NCBI GenBank assembly: GCA_029239355.1
Contig: JAQZAZ010000003.1
Location: 1-64,000 of the forward strand
Origin: Sphingobacterium sp.
GTDB lineage: Bacteria > Bacteroidota > Bacteroidia > Sphingobacteriales > Sphingobacteriaceae
Direction: 5' to 3'
DNA length: 64,000 bases
Below are positions 44,908 through 54,019 of the stretch, piece after piece (positions within the stretch are counted from its first letter, which is position 1; each line of letters begins with the position of its first letter). Under the pieces are notes generated by a model, which did no database searches, had not been told where the DNA came from, and saw only the letters and a program-made list of their open reading frames with translations. Both the position numbers and the translations under genes were made by a program.

Positions 44908-45837
44908 ATGAGAAATATACTATTTATAATCCTGTGTTTTGCTTCGGCAACAGCATTCGCCCAGGAAGACCTTGATAAATTAATACATATCGAGGATCCA
45001 AAAAACGAAAAAGTTACAGCAACCTTTAAATCGGGCAACCTAATCAATCTAAAAACAACCGAAACTATTCATCGCAATGAAATGGACTTTAGGGTAGACC
45101 ATCGTTTTGGCGATATCGCTGGCAGTGCTGGTGGTGCCAAAAATTTCTTTGGGCTCGATAATTCGACTGACATTAGAATTGGTTTTGACTATGGCCTGCT
45201 CGATAATCTGAATATAGGAATCGCTCGGGCAAAAGGAGCAACGGAGGTCAGGCAGCTCTATGAAGGAAACCTGAAGTACCGATTTCTCGAACAAACAGTT
45301 GACAATGGTGTACCTGTGTCTGTTGCATTTTTTGGCAGTACAACTGTTTCTGGGATGGAGGCTGCTGAGGATAAACAGTCGGCGGCTAGCTTTACCCGTT
45401 TCAGTGACCGCCTCAGCTATGTAACACAGCTGATTATCGCACGAAAATTCAGCTCCAATTTGTCGCTAACAGTGGTTCCTTCTTATCTCCATCGAAATTA
45501 TACTGCTTACAATGACCAAAATGATCTCTTTGCACTTGGGATTGGTGGTCGGGCCAAAGTCAGTAATCGGATAGCACTTGTCGCAGATTATATATTTCCT
45601 TTCCGCAAGTCATCAAATAAAAAATATCGCGAGGAAGTGAGTGGTCAGCGCTATTATAATGCATTGGGTGTCGGTCTAGAAATGGACACCGGAGGACATA
45701 TATTCCATCTCAATTTTACAAATGCTACTGCGATTCAAGAATCGCAATTTATCAGCGAAACAAATAGCTCTTGGGGTAAAGGCCAATTCCGCTGGGGGTT
45801 TAGCATTGCACGGCGTTTTAACTTTAATAAAAAATAA
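44908..45837 (+). CDS. DUF5777 family outer-membrane beta-barrel protein
   Basis: A 309-residue exported protein (signal peptide ending TAFAQ) with the DUF5777 pattern: KVTATFKSGNLINLKTTETI, RNEMDFRVDHRFGDIAGSAG, NFFGLDNSTDIRIGFDYGLL, then regular amphipathic strands ending GFSIARRFNF. A barrel of about 12-14 strands is likely; cargo unknown. It is the last gene of the cytochrome/YceI operon, 19 bp after yceI, with a strong terminator right behind it. Confidence 0.88.
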   Translation: MRNILFIILCFASATAFAQEDLDKLIHIEDPKNEKVTATFKSGNLINLKTTETIHRNEMDFRVDHRFGDIAGSAGGAKNFFGLDNSTDIRIGFDYGLLDNLNIGIARAKGATEVRQLYEGNLKYRFLEQTVDNGVPVSVAFFGSTTVSGMEAAEDKQSAASFTRFSDRLSYVTQLIIARKFSSNLSLTVVPSYLHRNYTAYNDQNDLFALGIGGRAKVSNRIALVADYIFPFRKSSNKKYREEVSGQRYYNALGVGLEMDTGGHIFHLNFTNATAIQESQFISETNSSWGKGQFRWGFSIARRFNFNKK

Positions 45838-45839
45838 AG

Positions 45840-45882
45840 TTCGAACAGAATCCTTTCAGTCGAAAGGGTTCTGTTCGAATTT
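45840..45882. terminator. Strong terminator between convergent genes
   Basis: TTCGAACAGAA-CCTTT and AAAGG-TTCTGTTCGAA form a long stem with a CAGTCG loop and a short T-run. It starts 3 bp after the DUF5777 stop; the AraC gene converges from the right. Confidence 0.9.
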
Positions 45883-46072
45883 GACCTATTCGATGAGTAT
45901 CACAATATTGTACCCATTTGTAAAGACACATTGTTCTTTATCGACCAGTGCGCTTCCATACTATCAAAGCTACTATTTGCCTAGCATTATTACTTTGCAA
46001 GTATATTGGAAAAATACGCAATACATTTTGCCGCTTATTCAATTTGATTGACTGTTTTCGTAATATAGCGTC

Positions 46073-46954
46073 TTATTTTTCGCTAGACTTTTGCTTGTAG
46101 CTTACCATATATTCTTTCGGTGTACAACCAATGATATGTTTAAAAATACGGTTGAAATTTGTAATGCTGTTAAACCCACAATTGTACGCTATAAAAGATA
46201 CGCTATCCAAATGATCCTTGTGCAGGCGACTACAAACCTCGCTGATCCTAAGCTGATTGAGATAGCTAACAAGGGTCAGTCCGGAATGTTTTTTGAAATA
46301 CCGGCAAAATGCCTGTGGCGAAAGGTTGGCTCGTTTAGCAATACTTTCCAGTGTAAGTTCTTCTTTAAAATGGCTCTCTATATAGCGGCAGATCGATAAA
46401 ATACGGCTTTTATGAAATGAATGGGCATTCAATTTCCCATCTTTATCCGAACAAAGCGGTTCTGCATCTTTTGAAATAGTTGAAAGCGTCCTCAATAGAT
46501 AAAAAAAATGCATCATCTTGTCTATTGGATCTGAATTTTTTAACTGAACAATTCGATCTGAAACAATCTCATTTTCAGTGCTAGGAATCTTAAATCCGCG
46601 TGTATTGTGATTTAAAAATTCTTTTAAAGAATCAAATTCACCCAACATAAATAGTTGCTGCAGCTTACCTAAAGGATCAAAAAAAATGGAAATCGAACAG
46701 GCTTCATTTTTTGAAAAATCAGTTGCCAATGATTTAAAGACATGTGCCTGATTTGCTGCAATAAAAAAGATATCGCCCTGATGAAAGGAATGAACCTGTC
46801 CCTCGACAAGCAGCACCCCATCCCCTTTTACAACCCACATCAACTGCGCTTCCTGATGACGATGAAGATAGGGATAAAAAGATTCTAAAATGTCCTCCTG
46901 AACCCTTATGGTCTGCCTTTGACCAAATGGTACTTTAAAATCCACAGTATTCAT
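46073..46954 (-). CDS. AraC-family transcriptional regulator with N-terminal cupin domain
   Basis: A 293-residue cytoplasmic regulator. The N-terminal part (about 1-150) is a cupin (YLHRHQEAQLMWVVKGDGVLLVEG, FHQGDIFFIAANQAHVF), likely binding a small ligand. The C-terminal ~100 residues are the AraC double helix-turn-helix (LTLESIAKRANLSPQAFCRY, SFIAYNCGFNSITNFNRIFK, IGCTPKEYMV). It lies downstream of PUL3 on the same strand and may regulate it; no target site is identified. It ends 190 bp from the convergent DUF5777 gene. Confidence 0.92.
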   Translation of the reverse strand: MNTVDFKVPFGQRQTIRVQEDILESFYPYLHRHQEAQLMWVVKGDGVLLVEGQVHSFHQGDIFFIAANQAHVFKSLATDFSKNEACSISIFFDPLGKLQQLFMLGEFDSLKEFLNHNTRGFKIPSTENEIVSDRIVQLKNSDPIDKMMHFFYLLRTLSTISKDAEPLCSDKDGKLNAHSFHKSRILSICRYIESHFKEELTLESIAKRANLSPQAFCRYFKKHSGLTLVSYLNQLRISEVCSRLHKDHLDSVSFIAYNCGFNSITNFNRIFKHIIGCTPKEYMVSYKQKSSEK

Positions 46955-47116
46955 AATTGTAAGTATTAGGTTACTTAACGTGATAGATGTATCATAAATA
47001 TAATGACTATAACCTTACCTTCAACATTAACATCCATACATAATTACAAATTATCAAAATTTAGATAGTATTGGATAATTTGCTACTACTAACTGACTTT
47101 CAAACTTTTAAAGATA

Positions 47117-47157
47117 CTATCCAAAAAGTGAAGTGAAAGAATTTCCCACTTTTCGGA
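47117..47157 (-). repeat. Hairpin/inverted repeat at the 3' end of PUL3
   Basis: TCCAAAAAGTG and CACTTTTCGGA are 11-bp arms (one G-T pair) 18 nt apart, just after the DUF5007-like stop. There is no T-run. The first 20 bases match, in inverted orientation, 18 of 20 bases at 53969-53988. Confidence 0.6.
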
Positions 47158-47170
47158 CAGCTTCTTTCTC

Positions 47171-48160
47171 TTACTGCGTGACACGTGTTACTGCGGGGAG
47201 CTTTATTTCAACTTCATAAGTACCTTCCATCAAAATCTGAAAGCCAAATACTGGATTTACGTTGTGTCCCGGCAAGCCATCTACTTGCACGTATTTCATT
47301 GGAATGCGATAATAAATAAGAAAGCCCCAATCTGTCCCAACTTTATCGATGTATTTGGTTAAAGGAAAGGGGGCCACTTCAAAATCGCATATTAATGAGT
47401 TGTCAGTAAGCTGAACAGGATTAAACTTTACATGTGTCTCGAACATAGGACGATCTCCCCTTTTTAAAATCTCGCCATTTTTAGGGTTAAATGCCTTTCC
47501 ATTTTTGTCTACGATTTTGAGGATGACGCGTGCGCCATCGTTTGAAATTTTTCTACATTCAATCTTAGGAGCTGTAATTCCGGTAAAAACCTCACTTGCT
47601 GTGGAACCTGTAGCAGCTTGATAGGTCACCTTAAACATATCGTCAATACTTGGCTCTACGACCTCGATAGTAGCCAATTTCGGAAACAACTTTTCTCCTC
47701 TAGGATTTGTCATTTTGACATCGAAATTATAACGGCCTAACGGTAAATTAGCCGATGTCCTATTGAAAACGAGCTGGCCGCTCACCGTGTTGAACTCCAT
47801 GGGTGTTTTCTTGACCGTTTCCCTTTTTTTGTTTAATAGCTCAATAGTCGTATCAGTCTCTGCATTGAAAACCATACCTGGCTTAAACGTTAATAGGTCA
47901 AATTGTTTAAAAAACACTTCCGGCCCAGGCTCACCCGAAGATTCGTTGCGCAGATTTAATAGTTCAAATTGATAAGGCGGCGTCGAACCATCCGTATTGA
48001 TCCGGTCTGACATGATCAATGACATGCCGCGTTTACAATAAATGGTATTGTCCTTGTAGCGGATGCCATCACTTAAAAAACCATTATCGATCTTCTTACA
48101 TGAAACGCTCAACCCGACCACAAAAATAAGGGTATAAAAAATTTTAAAATTCGCTTTCAT
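47171..48160 (-). CDS. DUF5007-like lipoprotein
   Basis: A 329-residue lipoprotein (lipobox SVSC). The start of the mature protein (KKIDNGFLSDGIRYKDNTIY, then SDRINTDGSTPPYQFELLN) and the middle (TDTTIELLNKKRETVKKTPMEF, LPLGRYNFDVKMTNPRGEKLF) match what I recall of DUF5007, a family found with SusCD and fasciclin proteins; this assignment is from memory. The function is unknown, perhaps surface binding. It starts 7 bp after the fasciclin-like gene. The ATG at 48160 begins the signal peptide. Confidence 0.65.
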   Translation of the reverse strand: MKANFKIFYTLIFVVGLSVSCKKIDNGFLSDGIRYKDNTIYCKRGMSLIMSDRINTDGSTPPYQFELLNLRNESSGEPGPEVFFKQFDLLTFKPGMVFNAETDTTIELLNKKRETVKKTPMEFNTVSGQLVFNRTSANLPLGRYNFDVKMTNPRGEKLFPKLATIEVVEPSIDDMFKVTYQAATGSTASEVFTGITAPKIECRKISNDGARVILKIVDKNGKAFNPKNGEILKRGDRPMFETHVKFNPVQLTDNSLICDFEVAPFPLTKYIDKVGTDWGFLIYYRIPMKYVQVDGLPGHNVNPVFGFQILMEGTYEVEIKLPAVTRVTQ

Positions 48161-48167
48161 AACTGTC

Positions 48168-48851
48168 TTATTGAGCCATTTTTCCGGCGTTAAAAAATAA
48201 ACGATGTGAATTGCTAAGCACATGTAAAATGCCCGTAGTGCTGATGATTCCTGAAGTCTGACAGTCATACGATTTATCAATTTCCTCCTTCGGAATGGCA
48301 TTGTAATCCGGTTCCTCAGCGTCCAGCGTACTGATGACCTTCGTATAATTTAGGTAGTCCACGTAATCTAAATAGTTGTTATAATCGCGCGTCCTGCGCA
48401 ACTTAATATTGAACCTCACATTAGGTATCGCTCCAAACTTGCTTACAAAATATTTGTTGTCTGGCGTTAAATTATCCCGGTTTATTTTTCCATCGAATAA
48501 ATAGATCATCATGGAGTCCCGGAGCTCTTTTACTGGAATATTGTTGATTCCAAACTTAATATTTTCATCACCTTCCTCTGCAATTTTTTCTTGCTTTTTT
48601 GCTGCTACATACTCCCTGACACCATAATCACTCGTCGCAAAAAACGTAACATCTGAATTAACGATATCTTTGATACCGGCACGATCTATAATTTTGACCA
48701 ATGAATCAAAACTGCCATGATCCTTTAAAAAATCATAGGTCGTCTTGTTGACATGGGCTTCGCTCTTACCGCCGTCAACCTTATAGTTATCTTTCTCGCA
48801 TGCGAAAAGAAAAAATAATAGCAATGCGAACAATCCTGTTATCTTTTTCAT
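48168..48851 (-). CDS. Fasciclin (FAS1)-like lipoprotein
   Basis: A 227-residue lipoprotein (lipobox LFAC). The mature part has a FAS1 pattern: TTYDFLKDHGSFDSLVKIID, VTFFATSDYGVREYV, a hairpin region with MIYLFDGKINRDNL, and a C-terminal GIISTTGILHVLSNSHRLFF. FAS1 domains mediate adhesion or ligand binding. An acidic, tyrosine-rich insert (DYNNYLDYVDYLNY) interrupts the later part. Third gene of the susC-susD operon; 15 bp after susD. Confidence 0.8.
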   Translation of the reverse strand: MKKITGLFALLLFFLFACEKDNYKVDGGKSEAHVNKTTYDFLKDHGSFDSLVKIIDRAGIKDIVNSDVTFFATSDYGVREYVAAKKQEKIAEEGDENIKFGINNIPVKELRDSMMIYLFDGKINRDNLTPDNKYFVSKFGAIPNVRFNIKLRRTRDYNNYLDYVDYLNYTKVISTLDAEEPDYNAIPKEEIDKSYDCQTSGIISTTGILHVLSNSHRLFFNAGKMAQ

Positions 48852-48866
48852 AATTCTTTTTTGGGG

Positions 48867-50480
48867 TTATACCTTTCCTCTCCAAAAGGAGGTTTGAATC
48901 AGTTTATTATTATTCTTAAACAGAGCCGGGTTGATCGGCCAATAAAATCCTTCTTGCCGGAAACGTGATTCTGAAAGCCAGGGGACAAAATTGCTGTATT
49001 GTCGCGTGCGCAACAGATCGTAAAAAATCTGTCCCTCAAGGTAAAGTTCTTTTCCGCGCTCTACGATATACTCATACATAACTTCTTCTTTGGTCGAAGA
49101 ATCGTTCACAAATGAGGATTCGTCAGCGCCGTTACGTTCTCTAAAGTCATTGATAATATTGATTGCCGTCGATACCTGATTTTTGTATAGCGCAATCTCC
49201 GCTTTCAGTAAACGCATATCCGACAGTCTATATACAATCAGGTTGTTACTGACATAAGGATCAAGTTTCTGCGTTGCGTTACGGTAAAATACTTTTTGAT
49301 ATTTTACACAGGTCGGTCTGTCGCTATCCAAGTCGGTAAAATTCCGTCGGCAACGAATATCACTATCGTCAAATGAGCGCGATGGCATCGATTTCCATTC
49401 CCATTGGTTTAAAGATGCATTCCAGTACCAGTCCCAAACCTCTTCAATTTTATAAAAATGGTTTGACAAATAATCTTGTGGAACATAACATCTAGAATTG
49501 GTGCCTACGGTAGAAAGTTGGGCAGTGCGCAAAAACAAGTTGGCGATATGATGATTGGTACCTTCCCGATTATTCTCGCTCATGCTGATCTCAAAAATTC
49601 CTTCGGACGACAATCCTTCGAAAGTTTTATAGTAATTGGTCGTATCAGTAAGTGAGTACATCCCACTGCTTATAATTTCATCGATCGCCTTGTCCGCCTT
49701 TTCAACCGCATCGGCGTCGGGCTGGTTGGAATTGACATCGCTCATGGTGGCTTTCCATAGGTAAAAATGAGCTAGCAATGCATTGACCGCCCCTTTATTG
49801 GCCGTTACTTTGGCATTTCCGAGTGCTGAATACTGCCACGGCAGGAGATCTCGCGCTGCAATAGCGTCTTTTTCAATCTGCAGCATCACGTCTTTCTTGG
49901 AACTTCGGGCCAATTCAGGTGCAGATATCGGATCCTCATACTCTTCGGTCACCAATGGTACGTCTCCCCATACACGCAACATCATAAAGTACGTAAATGC
50001 CCGTAAAAAGTAAGCTTCACCCAATATTTCATTCTTAAATTTCGCCGGACTTGTAACATCAGTCAATAGTTCATCGGACACTTTGGGAACGCGATTGATT
50101 ATGATATTGCTCATGGTAACCGCTTTATAGAAATTCGTCCAGTCCGCAAAATATTGGAGGTTGTACTGAAAGGTAAAATCACCATCTTGTATCCCCTCAA
50201 GGCCATCTCCGGAATATTGTATTGTAAAGTAATTCTTGGCAATAGCATCACCATACATAAAATAACGTGGGCTTGGATTCCAATTCCCTGAATTCATGAC
50301 ATTTCGGACCAATGCATAGTTTCCGGCCAGCGCACTCCTCAGATCACCTGCACTTTTCCAATAGGCTTCTGAAAAAGTTGAATTGATGGGCTCCTCGACC
50401 AAAAACTTTTTGCAGGACCCGAGGGAAAAAACGACAATCAGTAGAATCGCCAGTTTATAATTTAAAATAATTCTTTTCAT
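48867..50480 (-). CDS. SusD/RagB-family lipoprotein (PUL3)
   Basis: A 537-residue lipoprotein (lipobox SLGSC). Family features: KKFLVEEPINSTFSEAYWKS at the start, the TPR-like LGEAYFLRAFTYFMMLRVWG, and a C-terminal MYEYIVERGKELYLEGQIFY with FYWPINPALFKNNNKLIQ. It begins 4 bp after the susC stop. No carbohydrate enzyme accompanies it, so the ligand is open. Confidence 0.93.
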   Translation of the reverse strand: MKRIILNYKLAILLIVVFSLGSCKKFLVEEPINSTFSEAYWKSAGDLRSALAGNYALVRNVMNSGNWNPSPRYFMYGDAIAKNYFTIQYSGDGLEGIQDGDFTFQYNLQYFADWTNFYKAVTMSNIIINRVPKVSDELLTDVTSPAKFKNEILGEAYFLRAFTYFMMLRVWGDVPLVTEEYEDPISAPELARSSKKDVMLQIEKDAIAARDLLPWQYSALGNAKVTANKGAVNALLAHFYLWKATMSDVNSNQPDADAVEKADKAIDEIISSGMYSLTDTTNYYKTFEGLSSEGIFEISMSENNREGTNHHIANLFLRTAQLSTVGTNSRCYVPQDYLSNHFYKIEEVWDWYWNASLNQWEWKSMPSRSFDDSDIRCRRNFTDLDSDRPTCVKYQKVFYRNATQKLDPYVSNNLIVYRLSDMRLLKAEIALYKNQVSTAINIINDFRERNGADESSFVNDSSTKEEVMYEYIVERGKELYLEGQIFYDLLRTRQYSNFVPWLSESRFRQEGFYWPINPALFKNNNKLIQTSFWRGKV

Positions 50481-50484
50481 CGTC

Positions 50485-53400
50485 TTAAAAAGTTAGTTCA
50501 AACCCTAAAGTGTATTTTCTTGGGATAGGATATCCACCGCCATTATATTCTCCGTAAGGGTTTACAGCCTCCGCATCCGGCAGTTTCTTGGATTTTTGCC
50601 ATCGGGCAACATTGTCAATCGTCCCAAACAACCTAACCCTCGAAATATTCCACCGCTTGGTTATCCGGTCAGGGAGACTATAGGATAAAATGAGATTTTT
50701 AAATCGCATATATGATCCGTTTTCCAGAAAGAAGGTCTGAGCCGATGTATAATAATAGCGATAGGTACCAATATCATACTTTGCATACTCGGCCTGGTCA
50801 CCGGGATTACGCCAAATATTGAGTTTGTCCAAATCCCGTATCGAATAATAAACAAAATTTGAAACCGCATCCCCCGAAGTGGAATTACTGAACTGATCTG
50901 CTTCAAACAGATTGAGTACATCCCGTCCAAAACCATAGGTAAAAAATAGGGTAACTGAAAAGTCTTTGTAGGTAAAAACATTATTCCAACCACCAGTCCA
51001 TTTGAAATTCGGATCTCCCAATACTCTTTTATCTGGGTTAAGACCACTATTGAATACATCAACAAAGTAATCTCCATCCACATCTTCAAAGTGAAAGTCT
51101 CCTGGGTTAAACACTCCATTTGAATTCCGGTAACGTTCCCCAGTATATGGATTGACAGGGATGTCATTTAGGGTGGAGAATACGCCTAGTGTCCGGTATA
51201 GATAAAATGAGTTTATTGGACTTCCCACTGAAAGAATATGGGATTTATCAAACCTGTCGCCATCCATTACCAGATCACGGCCACCATTAGGAAGATTCAT
51301 AATCCGATTTTTGACATAAGAAAGGTTTAAGTTGGCACGCCATTTTAAGGCAGATGACCTCGGTAGCACATCTGCCGACAGCTGAATATCAACGCCGCTA
51401 TTGCGGATGCCGACCGAATTTGTTTTGGCATAATCATAACCAGAAGTAACCGGAAGCATTACGTCAAAGAGACCGTCGTAATTTTCTTTGTTAAATACAT
51501 CGATGTTGGCAGTAAACCGCCCTTTATACATTTCCAGATCGACGCCAAGATTCCATTGCCGGTTCCGCTCCCAGCTTAGATTCTTTTGTGCTACACCATT
51601 CGTAAAATTTGGTGTGATCGCAACCTGACCGTTATACGAACTTGCCCCAGAATTGCCTTGATATCCACCGTTATTGACATTGTATAAGTTATATTGTAGA
51701 TAATTACTGGTCGGCAAAGCTCCGGTAAGACCGTAACTACCTCTGATCTTTAGTAAGGTAAGATGTGGATTATTTTTTAGAAAATTTTCTTCGGTCAAAA
51801 TCCAGCCTACCGACGCCGAAGGAAAATATCCCCATTTGTTATTTTCTCCAAACCGCGAGGAGCCATCGGCACGTATTGCTCCAGAAAATAGATATTTACT
51901 ATCAAAATCATATGAAAACCGGCCGAGATAAGAAAGCTGTGACCATTTTTGAAGATCGGAATAGGCCCCAATATTGTTTTGCAAAAATCCGGTAACGACC
52001 TGGATTTGGTCGGAAACACCTTGACCACCCCAAGCTGATACAGATTGTATTTTATTTTTTTCCGCTTCTTGCCCTATCAATAGATTTAGGGAGTGCTTGC
52101 CCAGCTGTTTGTTGTAGGTTAGGAAATTTGAAATCCTAACTTGATTGCTCTCATACGAAAATGCTGAGGAATAGTTCCCTTCCCCACTCATTAATGCGGA
52201 TGGCCTATTATACTGCCTATTGGCCATATCTTTTATATAGGCTGATTGCGAAGTAAAGGTCAGTCCGGGCGCAATATTGAAGATCAAATTGAGGTTGGCG
52301 TTCAGATTGGAGGATTCGTTGTTATCGAGATTGTCATCGTAGGTACCTAACATAAAATCTCTTTTCGCCTGAGAAAGGCTGATCAATGATGTAGGCATGC
52401 TTCCGGCACTCAAAGCGATCGGGCTCACATCGCTCCCAGTCCCGCGCGCCCGTTTATTGTAAGAATAGGCTACGATTGGATTGATTGTCAATCGCTCATT
52501 GATCGCTTTACTTGTTAAATTAAGCCTACCGGTATAACGTTTGAAACCTGTTGCTTTTATGATGCCTTGTTCATCGTAATAATTTCCACTAAAGCGGTAG
52601 GAACTAATGGAAGAACCTCCGCTGACGGAAAGATCTGCACTATTGATCTTTCCTTTCTGGTAAAACATATCCTGCCAATCGGTATTTCCGTTAAAGGCTG
52701 GATTCAGCGAGTCGGTTAACAGTATAGGCAGATACCTGTAATCATTGTCTGAGAGCTGATTTTTTAAAATATTCAGTTTTTGCTGCCGTTCAGTCCTTCC
52801 CAAAGTAACTTCACGCAATTCCGGCCGCTGCGTGAGACCTGAATAGCCTGAAATCATAAAACGGGGATCTCCATTGCGACCTTTCTTTGTGGTAATCATC
52901 ACAACACCGTTGGCAGCTCTTGAACCGTAAATAGCTGCTGCAGAAGCGTCACGAAGAACATCAACGGATTCGATATCATTTGGATTTAGGCCAGCGAGAT
53001 AATTGGTACCAGTCCCGGTATTGGGCGACACAAATTGTTCTGTAGGTTGGGGAACGCCATCGATGACATAAAGCGGATTACTGACGACCTTATAATAATC
53101 ATCACTGGAATAATTTAGGTTGACAGCGGAAGTACCCCTGACGGATAGTGTCGGAGATGCCCCCGGGGCACCGGAAAAATTCTGCACGTTGACACCTGCG
53201 AGACGTCCCTGTAAAAGCATATCGAAGCTTGCTGCAGGAAGATTTTCCAAATCTTTTCCAGAAATACTCGAAATGGCGGCAGTGGCTTTTTTTCGGGAGG
53301 TTGTCTGATAGCCTATCACCACGGCCTCGTCCAAACTACTTAACGTCTCAGGCATGGTGAAGGTCACGTTTCCGCTACTAGGAATAACTTGGCGCGTACG

Positions 53401-53622
53401 TTCATAACCCACAGAATTTGCTTCCAGAATATCACCTGTTTTACCTGAAATCTTAAAATTCCCCTGTTCATCGGTCTGGGTACTTTTTGATGTACTTGTG
53501 TTTCTAACGGTTATCCCCGCTAATTGCTTGCCATTTAGATCACGTATGGTTCCCGTAATTTGTTGGCCGAGTGCAACTAGCGAAGTCAGAAACACAGATA
53601 AAAATAATACTATCTTTTTCAT
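50485..53622 (-). CDS. SusC/RagA-family TonB-dependent transporter (PUL3), no STN domain
   Basis: A 1045-residue outer-membrane importer. Signal peptide (ending VALGQ), carboxypeptidase-like domain (ITGTIRDLNGKQLAGITVRN, about 20-95), TonB-box-like DEAVVIGYQT, plug (VLRDASAAAIYGSRAANGVV) and barrel. There is no STN domain and no sigma/FecR pair or HTCS beside it, so its regulation differs from the other three systems. The final aromatic residue (GFELTF) is typical for BAM-assembled barrels. Confidence 0.95.
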   Translation of the reverse strand: MKKIVLFLSVFLTSLVALGQQITGTIRDLNGKQLAGITVRNTSTSKSTQTDEQGNFKISGKTGDILEANSVGYERTRQVIPSSGNVTFTMPETLSSLDEAVVIGYQTTSRKKATAAISSISGKDLENLPAASFDMLLQGRLAGVNVQNFSGAPGASPTLSVRGTSAVNLNYSSDDYYKVVSNPLYVIDGVPQPTEQFVSPNTGTGTNYLAGLNPNDIESVDVLRDASAAAIYGSRAANGVVMITTKKGRNGDPRFMISGYSGLTQRPELREVTLGRTERQQKLNILKNQLSDNDYRYLPILLTDSLNPAFNGNTDWQDMFYQKGKINSADLSVSGGSSISSYRFSGNYYDEQGIIKATGFKRYTGRLNLTSKAINERLTINPIVAYSYNKRARGTGSDVSPIALSAGSMPTSLISLSQAKRDFMLGTYDDNLDNNESSNLNANLNLIFNIAPGLTFTSQSAYIKDMANRQYNRPSALMSGEGNYSSAFSYESNQVRISNFLTYNKQLGKHSLNLLIGQEAEKNKIQSVSAWGGQGVSDQIQVVTGFLQNNIGAYSDLQKWSQLSYLGRFSYDFDSKYLFSGAIRADGSSRFGENNKWGYFPSASVGWILTEENFLKNNPHLTLLKIRGSYGLTGALPTSNYLQYNLYNVNNGGYQGNSGASSYNGQVAITPNFTNGVAQKNLSWERNRQWNLGVDLEMYKGRFTANIDVFNKENYDGLFDVMLPVTSGYDYAKTNSVGIRNSGVDIQLSADVLPRSSALKWRANLNLSYVKNRIMNLPNGGRDLVMDGDRFDKSHILSVGSPINSFYLYRTLGVFSTLNDIPVNPYTGERYRNSNGVFNPGDFHFEDVDGDYFVDVFNSGLNPDKRVLGDPNFKWTGGWNNVFTYKDFSVTLFFTYGFGRDVLNLFEADQFSNSTSGDAVSNFVYYSIRDLDKLNIWRNPGDQAEYAKYDIGTYRYYYTSAQTFFLENGSYMRFKNLILSYSLPDRITKRWNISRVRLFGTIDNVARWQKSKKLPDAEAVNPYGEYNGGGYPIPRKYTLGFELTF

Positions 53623-53655
53623 TTGTGCTTGATTAGGTACTTTGTTAGGTTAGTC

Positions 53656-53691
53656 CAAATTTAAGCCTCAGGAAAAGGTAATATTTACCTT
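53656..53691 (-). promoter_or_regulatory. Candidate promoter of the PUL3 susC
   Basis: The minus strand reads TAAATTTG (53656-53663), a TAnnTTTG match about 35 nt before the susC ATG. Just upstream, AAGGTAA-TAT-TTACCTT (53675-53691) is a perfect 7-bp inverted repeat that could be an operator. Confidence 0.45.
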
Positions 53692-53900
53692 ATTATACCT
53701 GTTTATAGCACTTTTTTAGCAAGATGTAAAAAGATAGTTCATTGTTTGTTCTACTCTTTATGCCCTCGTTCCCTCTGTTCGCCCAAAAGCTATTGCTGGG
53801 ATAGACACATTGTCTACTACTGTACAGGGGCAACAAGAGAATCGATAAGCAAAGTCTTGGGAGGTGGAAGAAGAATTGGAATAAAAAACAGGTTAAATGG

Positions 53901-53937
53901 AAAGAGCCCGGGGCAATACCGAGCTCTTCTATAAAAA
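53901..53937 (-). terminator. Terminator after the PUL4 operon
   Basis: On the minus strand AGAGC-CGG and CCG-GCTCT form a GC-rich stem followed by a short T-rich stretch. It closes the GH76 operon before PUL3. Confidence 0.65.
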
Positions 53938-53950
53938 CTTACTTTTAGAA

Positions 53951-53990
53951 TTGTCCAACTTTTTGGGGTCACTTCACCTTTTGGACAGCT
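53951..53990. repeat. IS3-like terminal sequence, inverted repeat
   Basis: TTGTCCAACTTTTTGGGGTC followed by ACTTCACCTTTTGGACAG resembles the terminal repeat common in IS3-family elements (TGTCCAACTTTTTGGGGTCA, from memory). No transposase remains. A related sequence lies inverted at 47117-47136. Confidence 0.45.
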
Positions 53991-54019
53991 CATACTATTA
54001 ATATAAAGGATTGAAAAAG

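Larger units (their letters stand above)
53623..54019. other. Intergenic region between PUL4 and PUL3
   Basis: Holds a candidate promoter for the PUL3 susC (53656-53691), a terminator (53901-53937), and an IS-end-like inverted repeat (53951-53990). In between, a plus-strand relic resembles a signal peptide (PSFPLFAQ, near 53760-53800) that runs into a stop. No intact gene is seen. Confidence 0.65.

Noticed and set aside
47117..47157. Rho-independent terminator after the DUF5007-like gene
   Set aside because: The stem is good but no T-run follows, so it is listed as an inverted repeat instead.
50661..51167. 168-codon minus-strand frame within susC of PUL3
   Set aside because: Same strand but another frame of a SusC barrel with intact family pattern; no domain recognised.
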